From assembly GCA_026994225.1 (NCBI GenBank), contig JALWRI010000005.1, positions 186,001 to 250,000 of the forward strand: 64,000 nt of DNA, given 5' to 3'. Positions 43,899 through 54,890 of this stretch are shown here, in pieces; within the stretch, counting starts at the first letter, position 1, and each line of letters starts with the position of its first letter. The position numbers and the translations under genes were made by a program. This stretch comes from Gammaproteobacteria bacterium (GTDB taxonomy: Bacteria; Pseudomonadota; Gammaproteobacteria; GRL18). The notes beneath the pieces are model-generated. The model was not told the DNA's origin and did no database searches. It saw only the letters and a program-made list of their open reading frames with translations.

Positions 43899-46592
43899 AT
43901 GCAATGGCTACATAGCACTTATTTATTTTTTTTTATACCCTTAGCCACTTTACTTGTGTTATACCTGTGGCAAACGCCCAGCCGCTGGATACGTTTAGCC
44001 TTTATACTTTGTACGGTATTCGTACTCGCTGATCCACAACAATTACAAGATACTCCCCAACAGCAAATTACCCTATTAGTTGACCGTTCTTTATCCACAA
44101 ATGGAGAGGGTTTACACCAAGCACATGCTTTGGCCAGTCAACTATATCACTATTTACAACAACATACAGAAAAAGAAATATCGATACAAATTATTGGTTT
44201 TGGCAAAAAGGCACATAGACTATTTACCCAAGATATGCCGCTACAGCAGTTATTACAATTACCACTTGAAGATACCAGTAATTTAACTGCTGGTTTACAA
44301 TTAGTACGGAGTTTACATCAAGCAGCTAATCATAAAGTCATCGTTATCAGTGATGGTATCTATACAGGTCTTTCTCCCCTTACTGAAATACCCTTTTATC
44401 AAACTCAGCAAATACAAATATACGCACTGCCATTACGAACCACTTCCTTAGCCGATACAGCCATTACTCAAGTAAAAAATAATTCTCGCAGTACGCTACA
44501 ACAACCCTTTAACATTAGCTTTACTATCTATTCTCCCCAACAACAAACAGCACATATTACCTTACAACAATATCAAAAGCCCTTATTTCAACAAGATATA
44601 CTCTTAAAAAAAGGTAATAATCATTTTTCCTTTCCCTGGAAAGCACAACAAAGTGGCTTACAACAATATCAATTAGATTTAAAAACCACCCAAGCTGATC
44701 CCTATCCTGAAAATAATCATGCACAATTAGTTATTGATATTATTGGTAAACCTAAAGTATTACATATTACTCATAATGGTAAACCCAGTCTATTAAGTCA
44801 AGCACTACAGCATAGTATAAATATTAACCATATTGCTCCTGATAAACGTTTAAATATGGCGCAATTAGCTCATTATCAAAGTGTTATCTTAGAAAATGTA
44901 TCCTTAAATCAACTCCCAGAAAATACCGATGCACTATTACGTAATTATGTGCAACACTTTGGAGGTGGTTTATTAACCACTGGAGGACGTAATAGTTATG
45001 CAATGGGAGGATATTACAATAGTTACCTGGAAGATATTTTACCCGTTAAATTAGATCGCCAAGATAGTTTACGCCGTCCTAAATTAGCTATGGCTATTGC
45101 TCTTGATCGCAGTGGCTCAATGGGTGTCAATGTCAGCGGTGGCGCAACCAAAATGGATTTAGCTAATCAAGGCAGTGCAGAAGCCATTACTTTATTACTC
45201 CCTCAAGATGAGATTGCAGTATTTGCTGTTGATAGTCAAGCACATAAAATACTCTCTTTACAAACAGTAGGAAAAACTCAACAACGTAAAGTGTTACAAA
45301 AAAAAATCCTTACTATCGAATCACAAGGAGGGGGTATATTCGTCTATGAAGCGTTAAGTAACGCTATGCAAGAATTATTAAAAAGTAGTGCTGAAAATAA
45401 ACATATCGTATTATTTAGTGATGCCGCTGATTCTGAAAAAGCAGAAAATTATCAAACGCTGATTACTAATTGGCGAGATGCAGGAGGGACTATCTCTGTT
45501 ATTGGCTTGGGTAATGAAAAAGATATACATGCCCCTCTTTTACAAGATATTGCCAACCTCGGTGGAGGAAAAATTTATTTCAGTAATAATGCCCTGCATC
45601 TTCCTCGCATTTTTAGTGAAGATGTAATGCGTATATCACGTAAAAGTTTTTTAGCACAAACTACTGAAGTAGGGGCTACTGATGCTATTATCCCTTTACA
45701 TTTTTATCAAACGCAGATACCGACTATTGATGGCTACAATCTTGCCTACCTTGCTGATCAAGCACAAGTAATATTAGTGAGCAATGATGAAAATCATGCC
45801 CCTTTGGTTGCTGCTTGGCAAAATGGTTTAGGAAAGGTTATCAGTGTGATGTTTGAAACATCAGGGAATTATAGCGGTGAATTTTCCCATTGGGCATATT
45901 ATGCAACTTTTTTTCAGCATTTAATGGAATGGCTAAAACGTCCTGAAACCACACTACCTTATTACGTTACAGTAGAACGACAAGGACAACAAGCAAAAAT
46001 TATTTTATCCGTCCAAGAGCAACAACAACAAACTTTTAAACACACTCCTATCGCACATATTATTGAAAATTCCAGCGGAAAAATACAACAAATTCCTCTA
46101 TCATGGGAAACTCCGCATACTTTAAGTGCCACATTTAATCTGGATACGCAAGAAATTTATTCTGGTATGCTCGTTATTGATACCCATACTTTGCTCCCCA
46201 TACCAGCACAAATACTACCTTATTCCCCTGAATATCAATTATCCCATATTAAGGGTGAACAAATATTAAAAAAACTATCCCATGATACACAAGGGCAAGT
46301 TTTTACTCATATTTCACAACTTTTTCAAACTACCCAAACATATACACAACTACAGAACCGCTCATTAGCCACTCCCTTACTGATACTATTACTCTGCTTA
46401 TTACTCTTGGAAATAATACAACGTAAACAATTACTACACCCTTATACGCATCGCTTAAGCCACTGGATAAGAAAAAAGTACAAAAAAGAAACCCCTGCTA
46501 TGCCCCCCCCTACTTCGACAAATGTAGAAAAATCAGTTTCAAATCACCATGTAGACATTCTACAACAAGCTAAATCTCGGGCGAATAAATAG
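43899..46592 (+). CDS. Large membrane VWA protein with glutamine-amidotransferase-like fold
   Basis: An 897-residue protein. Two N-terminal hydrophobic segments (about 6-24 and 30-46) lead into a first VWA region with the MIDAS LLVDRSLSTNGEG (about 62-74). A GATase-like block (about 285-400, with LRNYVQHFGGGLLTTGGRNS) precedes a second VWA with MIDAS IALDRSGSMGVN (about 402). A C-terminal membrane helix (about 827-845) is followed by a basic tail. Two VWA domains in one chain plus those of its neighbours give four MIDAS sites in the cluster. No catalytic Cys of a true amidotransferase is evident. Function is unknown; envelope maintenance is inferred from the family. Confidence 0.82.
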   Translation: MQWLHSTYLFFFIPLATLLVLYLWQTPSRWIRLAFILCTVFVLADPQQLQDTPQQQITLLVDRSLSTNGEGLHQAHALASQLYHYLQQHTEKEISIQIIGFGKKAHRLFTQDMPLQQLLQLPLEDTSNLTAGLQLVRSLHQAANHKVIVISDGIYTGLSPLTEIPFYQTQQIQIYALPLRTTSLADTAITQVKNNSRSTLQQPFNISFTIYSPQQQTAHITLQQYQKPLFQQDILLKKGNNHFSFPWKAQQSGLQQYQLDLKTTQADPYPENNHAQLVIDIIGKPKVLHITHNGKPSLLSQALQHSININHIAPDKRLNMAQLAHYQSVILENVSLNQLPENTDALLRNYVQHFGGGLLTTGGRNSYAMGGYYNSYLEDILPVKLDRQDSLRRPKLAMAIALDRSGSMGVNVSGGATKMDLANQGSAEAITLLLPQDEIAVFAVDSQAHKILSLQTVGKTQQRKVLQKKILTIESQGGGIFVYEALSNAMQELLKSSAENKHIVLFSDAADSEKAENYQTLITNWRDAGGTISVIGLGNEKDIHAPLLQDIANLGGGKIYFSNNALHLPRIFSEDVMRISRKSFLAQTTEVGATDAIIPLHFYQTQIPTIDGYNLAYLADQAQVILVSNDENHAPLVAAWQNGLGKVISVMFETSGNYSGEFSHWAYYATFFQHLMEWLKRPETTLPYYVTVERQGQQAKIILSVQEQQQQTFKHTPIAHIIENSSGKIQQIPLSWETPHTLSATFNLDTQEIYSGMLVIDTHTLLPIPAQILPYSPEYQLSHIKGEQILKKLSHDTQGQVFTHISQLFQTTQTYTQLQNRSLATPLLILLLCLLLLEIIQRKQLLHPYTHRLSHWIRKKYKKETPAMPPPTSTNVEKSVSNHHVDILQQAKSRANK

Positions 46593-46699
46593 CTAATAAC
46601 TATTTGATAATGCCTCACTTAATATAAGCAAGGCAATTACGAACAGGTACTCATTGTGAAAAAGACACCTTATATTGAAGCCTAAGGCAACTAACCGCT

Positions 46700-48010
46700 T
46701 TATTGTAACCAGCTATTGATAAGATTAATATCTTCTTCTGTTAAGTTACCACTCGAATCTTTAAGGGAAAGCATATCTAAAATATAATCATAACGTGCTT
46801 TAGAATAATTTTGTTGTGCTTGGTATAAATCTCGTTGCACTGTTAATATATCGACCATCGTACGAGTACCTACTTCAAAACCAGCTTCTGCTGCTTTCAA
46901 TGCACTTTCAGAAGAAACTACCGCCTGTTTTAAGGCTTTCACTTGGCTGATGTCTGAAATGACATTTAAATAGGCAATACGGGCTTGTCGAATAGCTGAA
47001 CGACGAGTTTCTTCTAGTTTTTCTGTTGCTTGAGTCAGTTGGTGCGTTGCTTGACGAGTACGAGAAGTAATCAACCCCCCTTGAAAAATAGGCACATTCA
47101 GCTGTAAGCTAAATGAAGTATTTTTTTGTGAATCCACCGATCCACTACCTGTGCTGCTATAACTACGTTGCGTTGTAAAATCAAGGCTTGGATAATGTCC
47201 GGCACGTTGTAAACTGACATTTTTTTGAGCCGTTTGTAAAGCATGTTGTGCAGAGATTACTAAACGATTACGTTGTTCTGCCGCTTTGACCCATTCTTCT
47301 ATGTTAGCTGGGCTAGGTGGATCTAAAGGAATATCTGTTGCCAAGGTTTTTAACTCCCCTTTTATTTCCCCTGTAATTTCACGCAAGGTTTCTAAACTGG
47401 TATCAATCGTATTTTTAGCCAAAATTTCTTTAGATACTGCCGCATCATAGGCTGCTTGTGCCTCATGCACATCAGTAATAGCAATCAAACCAACATCATA
47501 ACGTTGTTGTGATTGCTCTAATTGGCGTGCAATGGCCCGCAATTCTGAACTTGCAAAGCTGAGATTATCCTGAGCAGACAACACATTAAAATAGGCATTA
47601 GCCAAACGTAAAATCAGCGATTGTTGAGCAGCTTGTAAATCTGCTTCGGCTTGAGATATTTGGGAATTAGCAATACCTAAATTAACAAAATTTTCTTGTC
47701 GATATAAAGATTGATTTAACGTAGCACTATAACCGTGATCATTATAATTATTTTCTACAAAATCACTACTAATACCACTAACAGAACGGCGATTGTCGGT
47801 AGTGCTGGCATTAAATGAAATTTGCGGCATAAATGCTGCATAGCTTTGTGAGCGATTTTCTAAGGTGGCTAAATAATTTGCTTCAATATTTTTTAGTTGT
47901 GGATCACTTTGCAATGCAGATTGATACGTTTCAGATAAATTTTCAGCATAGCTATTTAGCGTTAGCGTTGTCATACATAATACGATAGTAAGAGCTTTTC
48001 GGGTAACCAT
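46700..48010 (-). CDS. tolC: TolC-family outer membrane efflux protein
   Basis: A 436-residue outer-membrane channel protein. After a signal peptide ending in NSYA-ENL, two homologous halves of long amphipathic helices appear, with family motifs SALQSDPQLKNIEANYLAT, QSLYRQENFVNLGIANSQI, the second-half echo LNVPIFQGGLITSRTRQATH and VGTRTMVDILTVQRDLYQAQ. It serves tripartite efflux or type I secretion. The pcm-rhodanese-tolC order next to thiC resembles that of pseudomonads. Confidence 0.92.
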   Translation of the reverse strand: MVTRKALTIVLCMTTLTLNSYAENLSETYQSALQSDPQLKNIEANYLATLENRSQSYAAFMPQISFNASTTDNRRSVSGISSDFVENNYNDHGYSATLNQSLYRQENFVNLGIANSQISQAEADLQAAQQSLILRLANAYFNVLSAQDNLSFASSELRAIARQLEQSQQRYDVGLIAITDVHEAQAAYDAAVSKEILAKNTIDTSLETLREITGEIKGELKTLATDIPLDPPSPANIEEWVKAAEQRNRLVISAQHALQTAQKNVSLQRAGHYPSLDFTTQRSYSSTGSGSVDSQKNTSFSLQLNVPIFQGGLITSRTRQATHQLTQATEKLEETRRSAIRQARIAYLNVISDISQVKALKQAVVSSESALKAAEAGFEVGTRTMVDILTVQRDLYQAQQNYSKARYDYILDMLSLKDSSGNLTEEDINLINSWLQ

Positions 48011-48036
48011 GAATGAACCTCATAAATTAGTTATTA

Positions 48037-48360
48037 TTAATATTGTGGGATACTCGCATCCACTTCTTTTGACCAGGCGCTAATTCCACCCGTAAGGTTT
48101 ATAATAGATTGAAAACCATTTTGTACCAGGTATCGAGCAACTTGCATACTACGAATACCATGATGACATAACACAACAATCTCTTGTTCAGGATCTAATT
48201 GTTGCATTTTTTCTGGAATTTGTCGCATCGGAATTAATAAAGAATTAGGTAAATGTGCAATGTTATATTCCCACGGCTCTCTTACATCAAGTAACAGCGT
48301 ATTTTGGGTAGGATTTTGTAACAGTTGTTGTGCTTCTTGTGCGTGTAATTGACGAATCAT
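48037..48360 (-). CDS. Single-domain rhodanese (GlpE/PspE-like)
   Basis: A 107-residue sulfurtransferase domain. The active-site Cys lies in VLCHHGIRSMQVARYL, and DVREPWEYNIAHLPNSLLIP and INLTGGISAWSKEVD are family motifs. It moves sulfane sulfur from persulfide or thiosulfate to thiol acceptors. It is between pcm and tolC on the same strand; the gap to tolC is 26 bases. Confidence 0.92.
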   Translation of the reverse strand: MIRQLHAQEAQQLLQNPTQNTLLLDVREPWEYNIAHLPNSLLIPMRQIPEKMQQLDPEQEIVVLCHHGIRSMQVARYLVQNGFQSIINLTGGISAWSKEVDASIPQY

Positions 48361-48381
48361 AAGAGTTAAAATACAATTATA

Positions 48382-49053
48382 TTATAAATAAAAGGGTTTT
48401 TCGTATGGAATTTGCTCTAAAGCGGGTATACATGTTTCAAACAATACCTGATCTTGCCATGATTTTTCGCTAATACGAGTAGCAAGGGTTGCTGACATCA
48501 CTGGAGGCTCTCCAATTATTGCAAGCAATCGCCCTCCCACTGCTAAATGATGTTTAAATTGTTTAAACATCACTGGAATAGAACCTGTCAGTACAATTAC
48601 CTGAAAATATCCCTGTTGCTCCAAGAGTGTTTCACTATCAAAAGCGTTAGCATGATGAATATCAATATTATCAAACGAATACAATTTTATATTTTTTTTC
48701 GCCTGTTCAATCAATTCAGCTGATATTTCCAAACTAAAAACCTGTTTCCCCAAACTAGCCAGTAATGCAGTGAAAAAACCATTCCCAGTACCAATTTCTA
48801 AAATTTTATCCGTTTTTTTTATCCCTAAGGCTTGTAACATTCGGGCTTCAATTTTTGGTGCCAGCATCTGTTGTTGTGCGCCAATAGGAATTTCCATATC
48901 ACTATATGCCAGTTCACAGTAATTTTTTGGAACAAAATCTTCACGCAAAATTTGTTTATATAAAGTGAGAATACTGTCATTTAGAATATCCCAAGTACGA
49001 AACTGTTGTGATATCATGTTTTCTTGTGCTTGTGCAAGATTCAAATTAGTCAT
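48382..49053 (-). CDS. Protein-L-isoaspartate O-methyltransferase family protein
   Basis: A 223-residue PCMT-family SAM methyltransferase that repairs isoaspartyl residues. Motif I is ILEIGTGNGFFTALLA, with GAQQMLAPKIEARMLQAL upstream and VIVLTGSIPVMFKQFKHHL, then GGRLLAIIG downstream. The canonical Pcm active-site motif before the SAM region (GxGQTISQP) is replaced by MEIPIGAQQMLAP, which is typical of the tolC-linked paralogue rather than surE-linked Pcm; it may have another substrate. Confidence 0.85.
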   Translation of the reverse strand: MTNLNLAQAQENMISQQFRTWDILNDSILTLYKQILREDFVPKNYCELAYSDMEIPIGAQQQMLAPKIEARMLQALGIKKTDKILEIGTGNGFFTALLASLGKQVFSLEISAELIEQAKKNIKLYSFDNIDIHHANAFDSETLLEQQGYFQVIVLTGSIPVMFKQFKHHLAVGGRLLAIIGEPPVMSATLATRISEKSWQDQVLFETCIPALEQIPYEKPFYL

Positions 49054-49139
49054 GAAATTTCTCTATGCATACAAATGGCATAGAATAAGCATTTTCAGTT
49101 GAGATAGCAAGTATGCTGGAAATCTTGATTAAAATAGAC

Positions 49140-49167
49140 TTGCAAGCTATTAATATGATATTACAAT
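49140..49167 (+). promoter_or_regulatory. Predicted promoter of the thiC leader
   Basis: TTGCAA (49140-49145) and TACAAT (49162-49167) with a 16-base spacer. The predicted start near 49174 lies about ten bases before the TPP riboswitch, which fits a riboswitch-controlled leader. Confidence 0.5.
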
Positions 49168-49183
49168 AGTTGATTGAGAATAA

Positions 49184-49262
49184 ACTTGGGGTGCCTTATT
49201 TACACTGAGGCTGAGAATAGACCCGTTGAACCTGATTCGGTTAGTACCGGTGTAGGGAACTT
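49184..49262 (+). ncRNA. TPP riboswitch (THI element)
   Basis: The conserved blocks of the thiamine pyrophosphate aptamer are in order: GGGGTGCC (P1/P2 side), CTGAGGCTGAGAATAG, ACCCGTTGAACCTGAT, CGGTTAGTACCGG (P4/P5 type hairpin) and GTGTAGGGAA closing the aptamer. About 100 bases separate it from the thiC start. It should reduce thiC expression when TPP is plentiful. Confidence 0.93.
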
Positions 49263-49295
49263 TTACAGTGTCAAGGTTTTACGCTCTTTATCTGA

Positions 49296-51242
<1,947 letters not shown>

Positions 51243-51431
51243 ATTAACCGACTTAATGTCCCTTAAACTAAAGGCGCAATGATTTTCTTGTAGAAAGTTT
51301 ATCTGTTAAATAAAATAAACATAGATTGTCAGTAATAATTGCGCTAATATTGCTAATTATTGAGTTTTTTAGTGTTCTGGGAAAAGGGAATTAGAAAATT
51401 TAGTTATAAAAATAAAAAAGTGGGTGGATGA

Positions 51432-52718
51432 ATGAAAACAACACGATTAACAACACGATTTTTGGGTAGCCTATTACTTTCTGGTTTAGTTGCAAGTACT
51501 ATCAGTATTGCCAATGATGACGGGGATACAGCAACAGGGGATGTTTTAAAAGAAACAACTCGTATCATTAATGGTACTATTCCAGCAAAGGGAGCGTTTC
51601 CCTGGATTGTATCCTTATCTAATGTCCCCAATCAAATCACTCCTGATTTGGATAAAACGACCTTATCACATTTTTGTGGTGGATCACTGATTCATCCTCA
51701 ATGGGTATTAACGGCTGCACATTGTATTGTAGATGACCAACCTTTAGCGGTATCCGTAGGGGAATATAATGTATCCACCTACGATAGTGGTACAATTCGT
51801 TATGTTACCGCAGCAAAAATACATCCTTTTTATAATCCCGAAACATTAATTAATGATTTAGCATTATTAAAATTGGATAGACCCATTGATAATAGACCCA
51901 TTGTCAATTTACCGGGTCCTACCTTTGACTTGCCTGCGTTTCCTGTAGGCAGTACATTTTTAGTAGCCGGATGGGGAAATACTGCACCCAATTTGGTGAT
52001 CAATGCAGATTTTCTACGACATGCAGCCGTCCCTTCTGTTTCTCAAGAGGTCTGTCAAACAAGCCAATCAGGCGATGGTAATGCCATCACCATTACAGAA
52101 AACATGATTTGTACCGGATTTCCTGAAGGGGTTACTAATGCGTGTCATGGCGATAGTGGCGGCCCTTTGGTTAAAATCAATGCAGGTTCAGTAGAAGGGG
52201 CAACGCAAGTAGGTTTAGTTAGTTTCGGTACGCCAGTATGTGGTTTACCTGATGCGTATGGGGTATATACTCGCTTATCCCGTTATGCTGATTTTGTTAC
52301 CCAAAATATCTGTGAACCGTATGAACGTGCTAAAGCACCTAATATGATAATGAATACAAATGGAGATGCCATCACTGTTACCGCAGAAGGTGAGTTTGCT
52401 AATGAAGCCCCCTTAATGGCTGTTGATGCAGTACCATTTCCTATCTTACCACCAGTCTTTGCACAAGAAGAACGTCCCACCGGACCATTTTTAAGCTCAG
52501 GAGATAAATCAGCAGGAAGCTCTGGAACGGGCTATCGCTTATATTTAGCAAAATATCCCGCATTAAAGGGCATTGAAGTATTGGATTTAGGCACAACACA
52601 TACCACTTCCTTTACCAAATCAAGTTTAAGTAAGGGTGCATATATTATGGCAATGCAACGCTATAATGGAAATTGCCAAAGTGGTTTTTCTAATGCTGAA
52701 GTATTTAGTGTACCTTAA
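51432..52718 (+). CDS. Trypsin-fold (S1) serine protease with C-terminal extension
   Basis: A 428-residue secreted chymotrypsin-fold protease. A signal sequence (1-27) and short propeptide precede a zymogen-type cleavage site at Arg44-Ile45 (RIINGT). The catalytic triad is His97 (LTAAHC), Asp142 (INDLALLKL) and Ser242 (HGDSGGPL). The residue in the trypsin 189 position is Asn236 instead of Asp, so trypsin-like Arg/Lys preference is unlikely. A further 120 residues after the protease domain are beta-like and unassigned. A GTGGATGA weak ribosome binding site precedes the ATG and a strong terminator follows. Secreted animal-type trypsins are uncommon in bacteria; transfer is possible. Confidence 0.9.
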   Translation: MKTTRLTTRFLGSLLLSGLVASTISIANDDGDTATGDVLKETTRIINGTIPAKGAFPWIVSLSNVPNQITPDLDKTTLSHFCGGSLIHPQWVLTAAHCIVDDQPLAVSVGEYNVSTYDSGTIRYVTAAKIHPFYNPETLINDLALLKLDRPIDNRPIVNLPGPTFDLPAFPVGSTFLVAGWGNTAPNLVINADFLRHAAVPSVSQEVCQTSQSGDGNAITITENMICTGFPEGVTNACHGDSGGPLVKINAGSVEGATQVGLVSFGTPVCGLPDAYGVYTRLSRYADFVTQNICEPYERAKAPNMIMNTNGDAITVTAEGEFANEAPLMAVDAVPFPILPPVFAQEERPTGPFLSSGDKSAGSSGTGYRLYLAKYPALKGIEVLDLGTTHTTSFTKSSLSKGAYIMAMQRYNGNCQSGFSNAEVFSVP

Positions 52719-52743
52719 TTTCTAGCAACTAAAATAATATTAG

Positions 52744-52772
52744 AAACAGCGGCTTTTTGCCGCTGTTTTTTT
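52744..52772 (+). terminator. Rho-independent terminator of the serine protease gene
   Basis: AAACAGCGGC (52744-52753) pairs with GCCGCTGTTT (52759-52768) around a TTTTT loop and runs into a T-tract. It is among the clearest intrinsic terminators in the window. Confidence 0.9.
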
Positions 52773-52785
52773 ACCTATCAACCGT

Positions 52786-53337
52786 CTATGCCTGAGAAGA
52801 TATTACGGGTGGAATTAATATTTTATGTCGTACAGGAAAATGCTGTTGTTTTTGATCTTGAAAAAAAAGTTCTAAAGCTAATTTAATAGAAGGAAAAGCA
52901 AGCTGATCCCAGGGTATATTTTGCTCATTAAACAACTCTGTCGCATAACTTTCTTCGCCAGGAAAAAAATCTAAATGGGCAAGTTGCCCATAAAAAAAGA
53001 TATTGATATGACCAATATGAGGAATACTAAAAATTAAATATAAATGTTGTTCACGCATGGTTGCATTCGCTTCCTCAAAGGTTTCCCTTTGTGCTGCTTG
53101 ATCAATACTTTCATTTAATTCCATAAAACCGGCTGGTAAAGTCCAAAAGCCTTGTTGTGGAGATATAGCACGTTGACAAAGTAATATTTTATCTTCCCAT
53201 ACGGGAATACAACCTGTAATCACTTTGGGATTTTGATAATGTATCGTATGACAATGTGGACATACATAACGTAAACGATTATCTCCTTTAGGTATAGCTT
53301 GTATAACGGTTTTACCACATTCACTACAATATTGCAT
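52786..53337 (-). CDS. Nudix hydrolase with N-terminal zinc ribbon
   Basis: A 183-residue protein. A zinc ribbon of two CxxC knuckles (CSECGK and CPHCHTIHYQNPK) precedes a complete Nudix box, GFMELNESIDQAAQRETFEE, with the metal-binding glutamates. This arrangement resembles NADH pyrophosphatase (NudC) and the short YjaD-like group, so a dinucleotide or ADP-ribose-type substrate is likely. It is convergent with the protease gene and lies ten bases downstream of moaC on the same strand. Confidence 0.88.
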   Translation of the reverse strand: MQYCSECGKTVIQAIPKGDNRLRYVCPHCHTIHYQNPKVITGCIPVWEDKILLCQRAISPQQGFWTLPAGFMELNESIDQAAQRETFEEANATMREQHLYLIFSIPHIGHINIFFYGQLAHLDFFPGEESYATELFNEQNIPWDQLAFPSIKLALELFFQDQKQQHFPVRHKILIPPVISSQA

Positions 53338-53347
53338 AATAGTATCC

Positions 53348-53833
53348 TTATTTATTATCGGTATTGATCCAGTGTCCTGATTTTCCTCCCGATTTTTCCA
53401 ATAATTGAATATCTGTCATACGCATTCCTTTATCTATCGCTTTACACATATCATAAATAGTTAATAAACATATTTGTGTTGCCGTTAATGCCTCCATCTC
53501 TATCCCTGTTTGTCCATAGCTAGCAAGAGTACAACGACAATAGATACCAATTTTATCGCTACTTGGTGTTAGTTCAATATTAATATGCGTGATGGGAATG
53601 GGATGGCAAAGAGGAATTAATTCAGCAGTTTTTTTTGCCGCCATAATGCCTGCAATACGTGCTATACCCAGTACATCTCCTTTTTTATGTGAACCCGATA
53701 AAATATTATCTAGCGTACGTTGTTGCATAATAATACTCCCTTCACTAATAGCTTGACGTTGGGTATGCGCTTTACTCCCTATATTCACCATATGCGCTTC
53801 CCCCTGGGCATTAAAATGATTTAATTTTGTCAT
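53348..53833 (-). CDS. moaC: Cyclic pyranopterin monophosphate synthase MoaC
   Basis: Molybdenum cofactor enzyme of 161 residues. Family motifs are [39 protein letters not shown], the catalytic [16 protein letters not shown] and [20 protein letters not shown], ending in [12 protein letters not shown]. It lies back to back with moaD-moaE across a 71-base gap. Confidence 0.97.
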   Translation of the reverse strand: MTKLNHFNAQGEAHMVNIGSKAHTQRQAISEGSIIMQQRTLDNILSGSHKKGDVLGIARIAGIMAAKKTAELIPLCHPIPITHINIELTPSSDKIGIYCRCTLASYGQTGIEMEALTATQICLLTIYDMCKAIDKGMRMTDIQLLEKSGGKSGHWINTDNK

Positions 53834-53904
53834 AAAAAAACCTACCTGATTTTTCTTTTTCTTTATGTAATAATGGCTCTATTGTAACCATAAAAGGATC
53901 GAGT

Positions 53905-54135
53905 ATGCGTATTTCTATAAAATTTTTTGCCAGTCTACGAGAACAATTAAAGATGGAGGATATGGATATATCTGTAGAAAGTGTTACAACAGTCCATGAC
54001 CTATGGCAGCATGTAGTTAAAAAAGAGATACCTGATAATATTATGGTAGCAATTAATCAAGAATATGCCAGTATGCAATCGCTAGTACAAGATGGAGATG
54101 AAATTGCTTTTTTTCCACCGGTAACAGGAGGATAA
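53905..54135 (+). CDS. moaD: Molybdopterin synthase sulfur carrier subunit MoaD
   Basis: A 76-residue ubiquitin-fold carrier. It starts ISIKFFASLREQL and ends in the required Gly-Gly (FFPPVTGG), which is thiocarboxylated to provide the dithiolene sulfur. The final codons themselves supply the GGAGG ribosome binding site of moaE, whose start lies one base after the stop codon. Confidence 0.97.
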   Translation: MRISIKFFASLREQLKMEDMDISVESVTTVHDLWQHVVKKEIPDNIMVAINQEYASMQSLVQDGDEIAFFPPVTGG

Positions 54136-54136
54136 T

Positions 54137-54589
54137 ATGTTAGTAAAAGTTACAGCACAAGCGATAGAACCGTGGAATATTTTAGCACATTATGAACAAC
54201 AACATATTCAATCTGAACATACTGGCGCAGCTGCTGTATTTGTCGGAGTAATGCGCAAGCATAATGAGGGCGATGAAGTAAAAAGTATGTATTTAGAACA
54301 TTATCCTGCAATGACAGAAAAATTTCTACAAAAATTAGCACAAAAAACTATGCAACAATGGGATATTAATGATGTATTAATTGTGCATAGAGTAGGTCAA
54401 TTATTTCCTGATGATCCTATCGTTGTAGTTGCAATATGGAGTGCACATAGAGCAGAAGCCTTTACTGTCTGTAGAGAATTAATGGAACAGTTAAAAACTC
54501 AAGCACCTTTTTGGAAAAAAGAACAATTGCACAATGGGGAATATCGTTGGATAGAAAAAAATACACATGGCTATATAGTAAATACTTGA
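54137..54589 (+). CDS. moaE: Molybdopterin synthase catalytic subunit MoaE
   Basis: A 150-residue catalytic subunit that inserts the MoaD sulfurs into precursor Z. Motifs include GAAAVFVGVMRKHNEGDEVK, LEHYPAMTEKFLQKLA, IVHRVGQLFPDDPIVVVAIW, HRAEAFTVCRELMEQLK and the catalytic-site PFWKKEQ (two lysines). It is directly coupled to moaD. Confidence 0.97.
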   Translation: MLVKVTAQAIEPWNILAHYEQQHIQSEHTGAAAVFVGVMRKHNEGDEVKSMYLEHYPAMTEKFLQKLAQKTMQQWDINDVLIVHRVGQLFPDDPIVVVAIWSAHRAEAFTVCRELMEQLKTQAPFWKKEQLHNGEYRWIEKNTHGYIVNT

Positions 54590-54890
54590 TAACTTTTGCT
54601 ACTGCTTTATAATGTTATTCAATGGTTGACCATTATAAGGCTAATATTCTCTATGTTAAATATATGCTTTTGCATTAATAGCTTTATAAATGTTACATAA
54701 CAGGCCTTATAAGCGTCGAGTGTTAACAAGTATTTACTAAAAAATACTATAGTAACCAAAAAATCGTTATTGTATCCAGTAAATATATATTAACCGTCAA
54801 TATTTATATTGATACTGACCAGAGGTATTATTTTATTAACCAATAGTTAATAAAATGTTTCATTTGTAATACTATGTTTGGAGCCAGGCT
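54590..54890. other. AT-rich, palindrome-dense leader of the AP2-like gene
   Basis: No gene. Perfect or near-perfect palindromes include AATGGT-TG-ACCATT (54621-54634) and TGTTACATAACA near 54689, and AGTATT with AATACT further on. The largest is recorded separately at 54830. Confidence 0.5.
54830..54856. promoter_or_regulatory. 11-bp inverted repeat upstream of the AP2-like gene
   Basis: ATTTTATTAAC (54830-54840) and GTTAATAAAAT (54846-54856) form a perfect inverted repeat with a five-base spacer, ending 34 bases before the TTG start. It could be an operator of the AP2-like protein or a leader hairpin. Confidence 0.5.
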
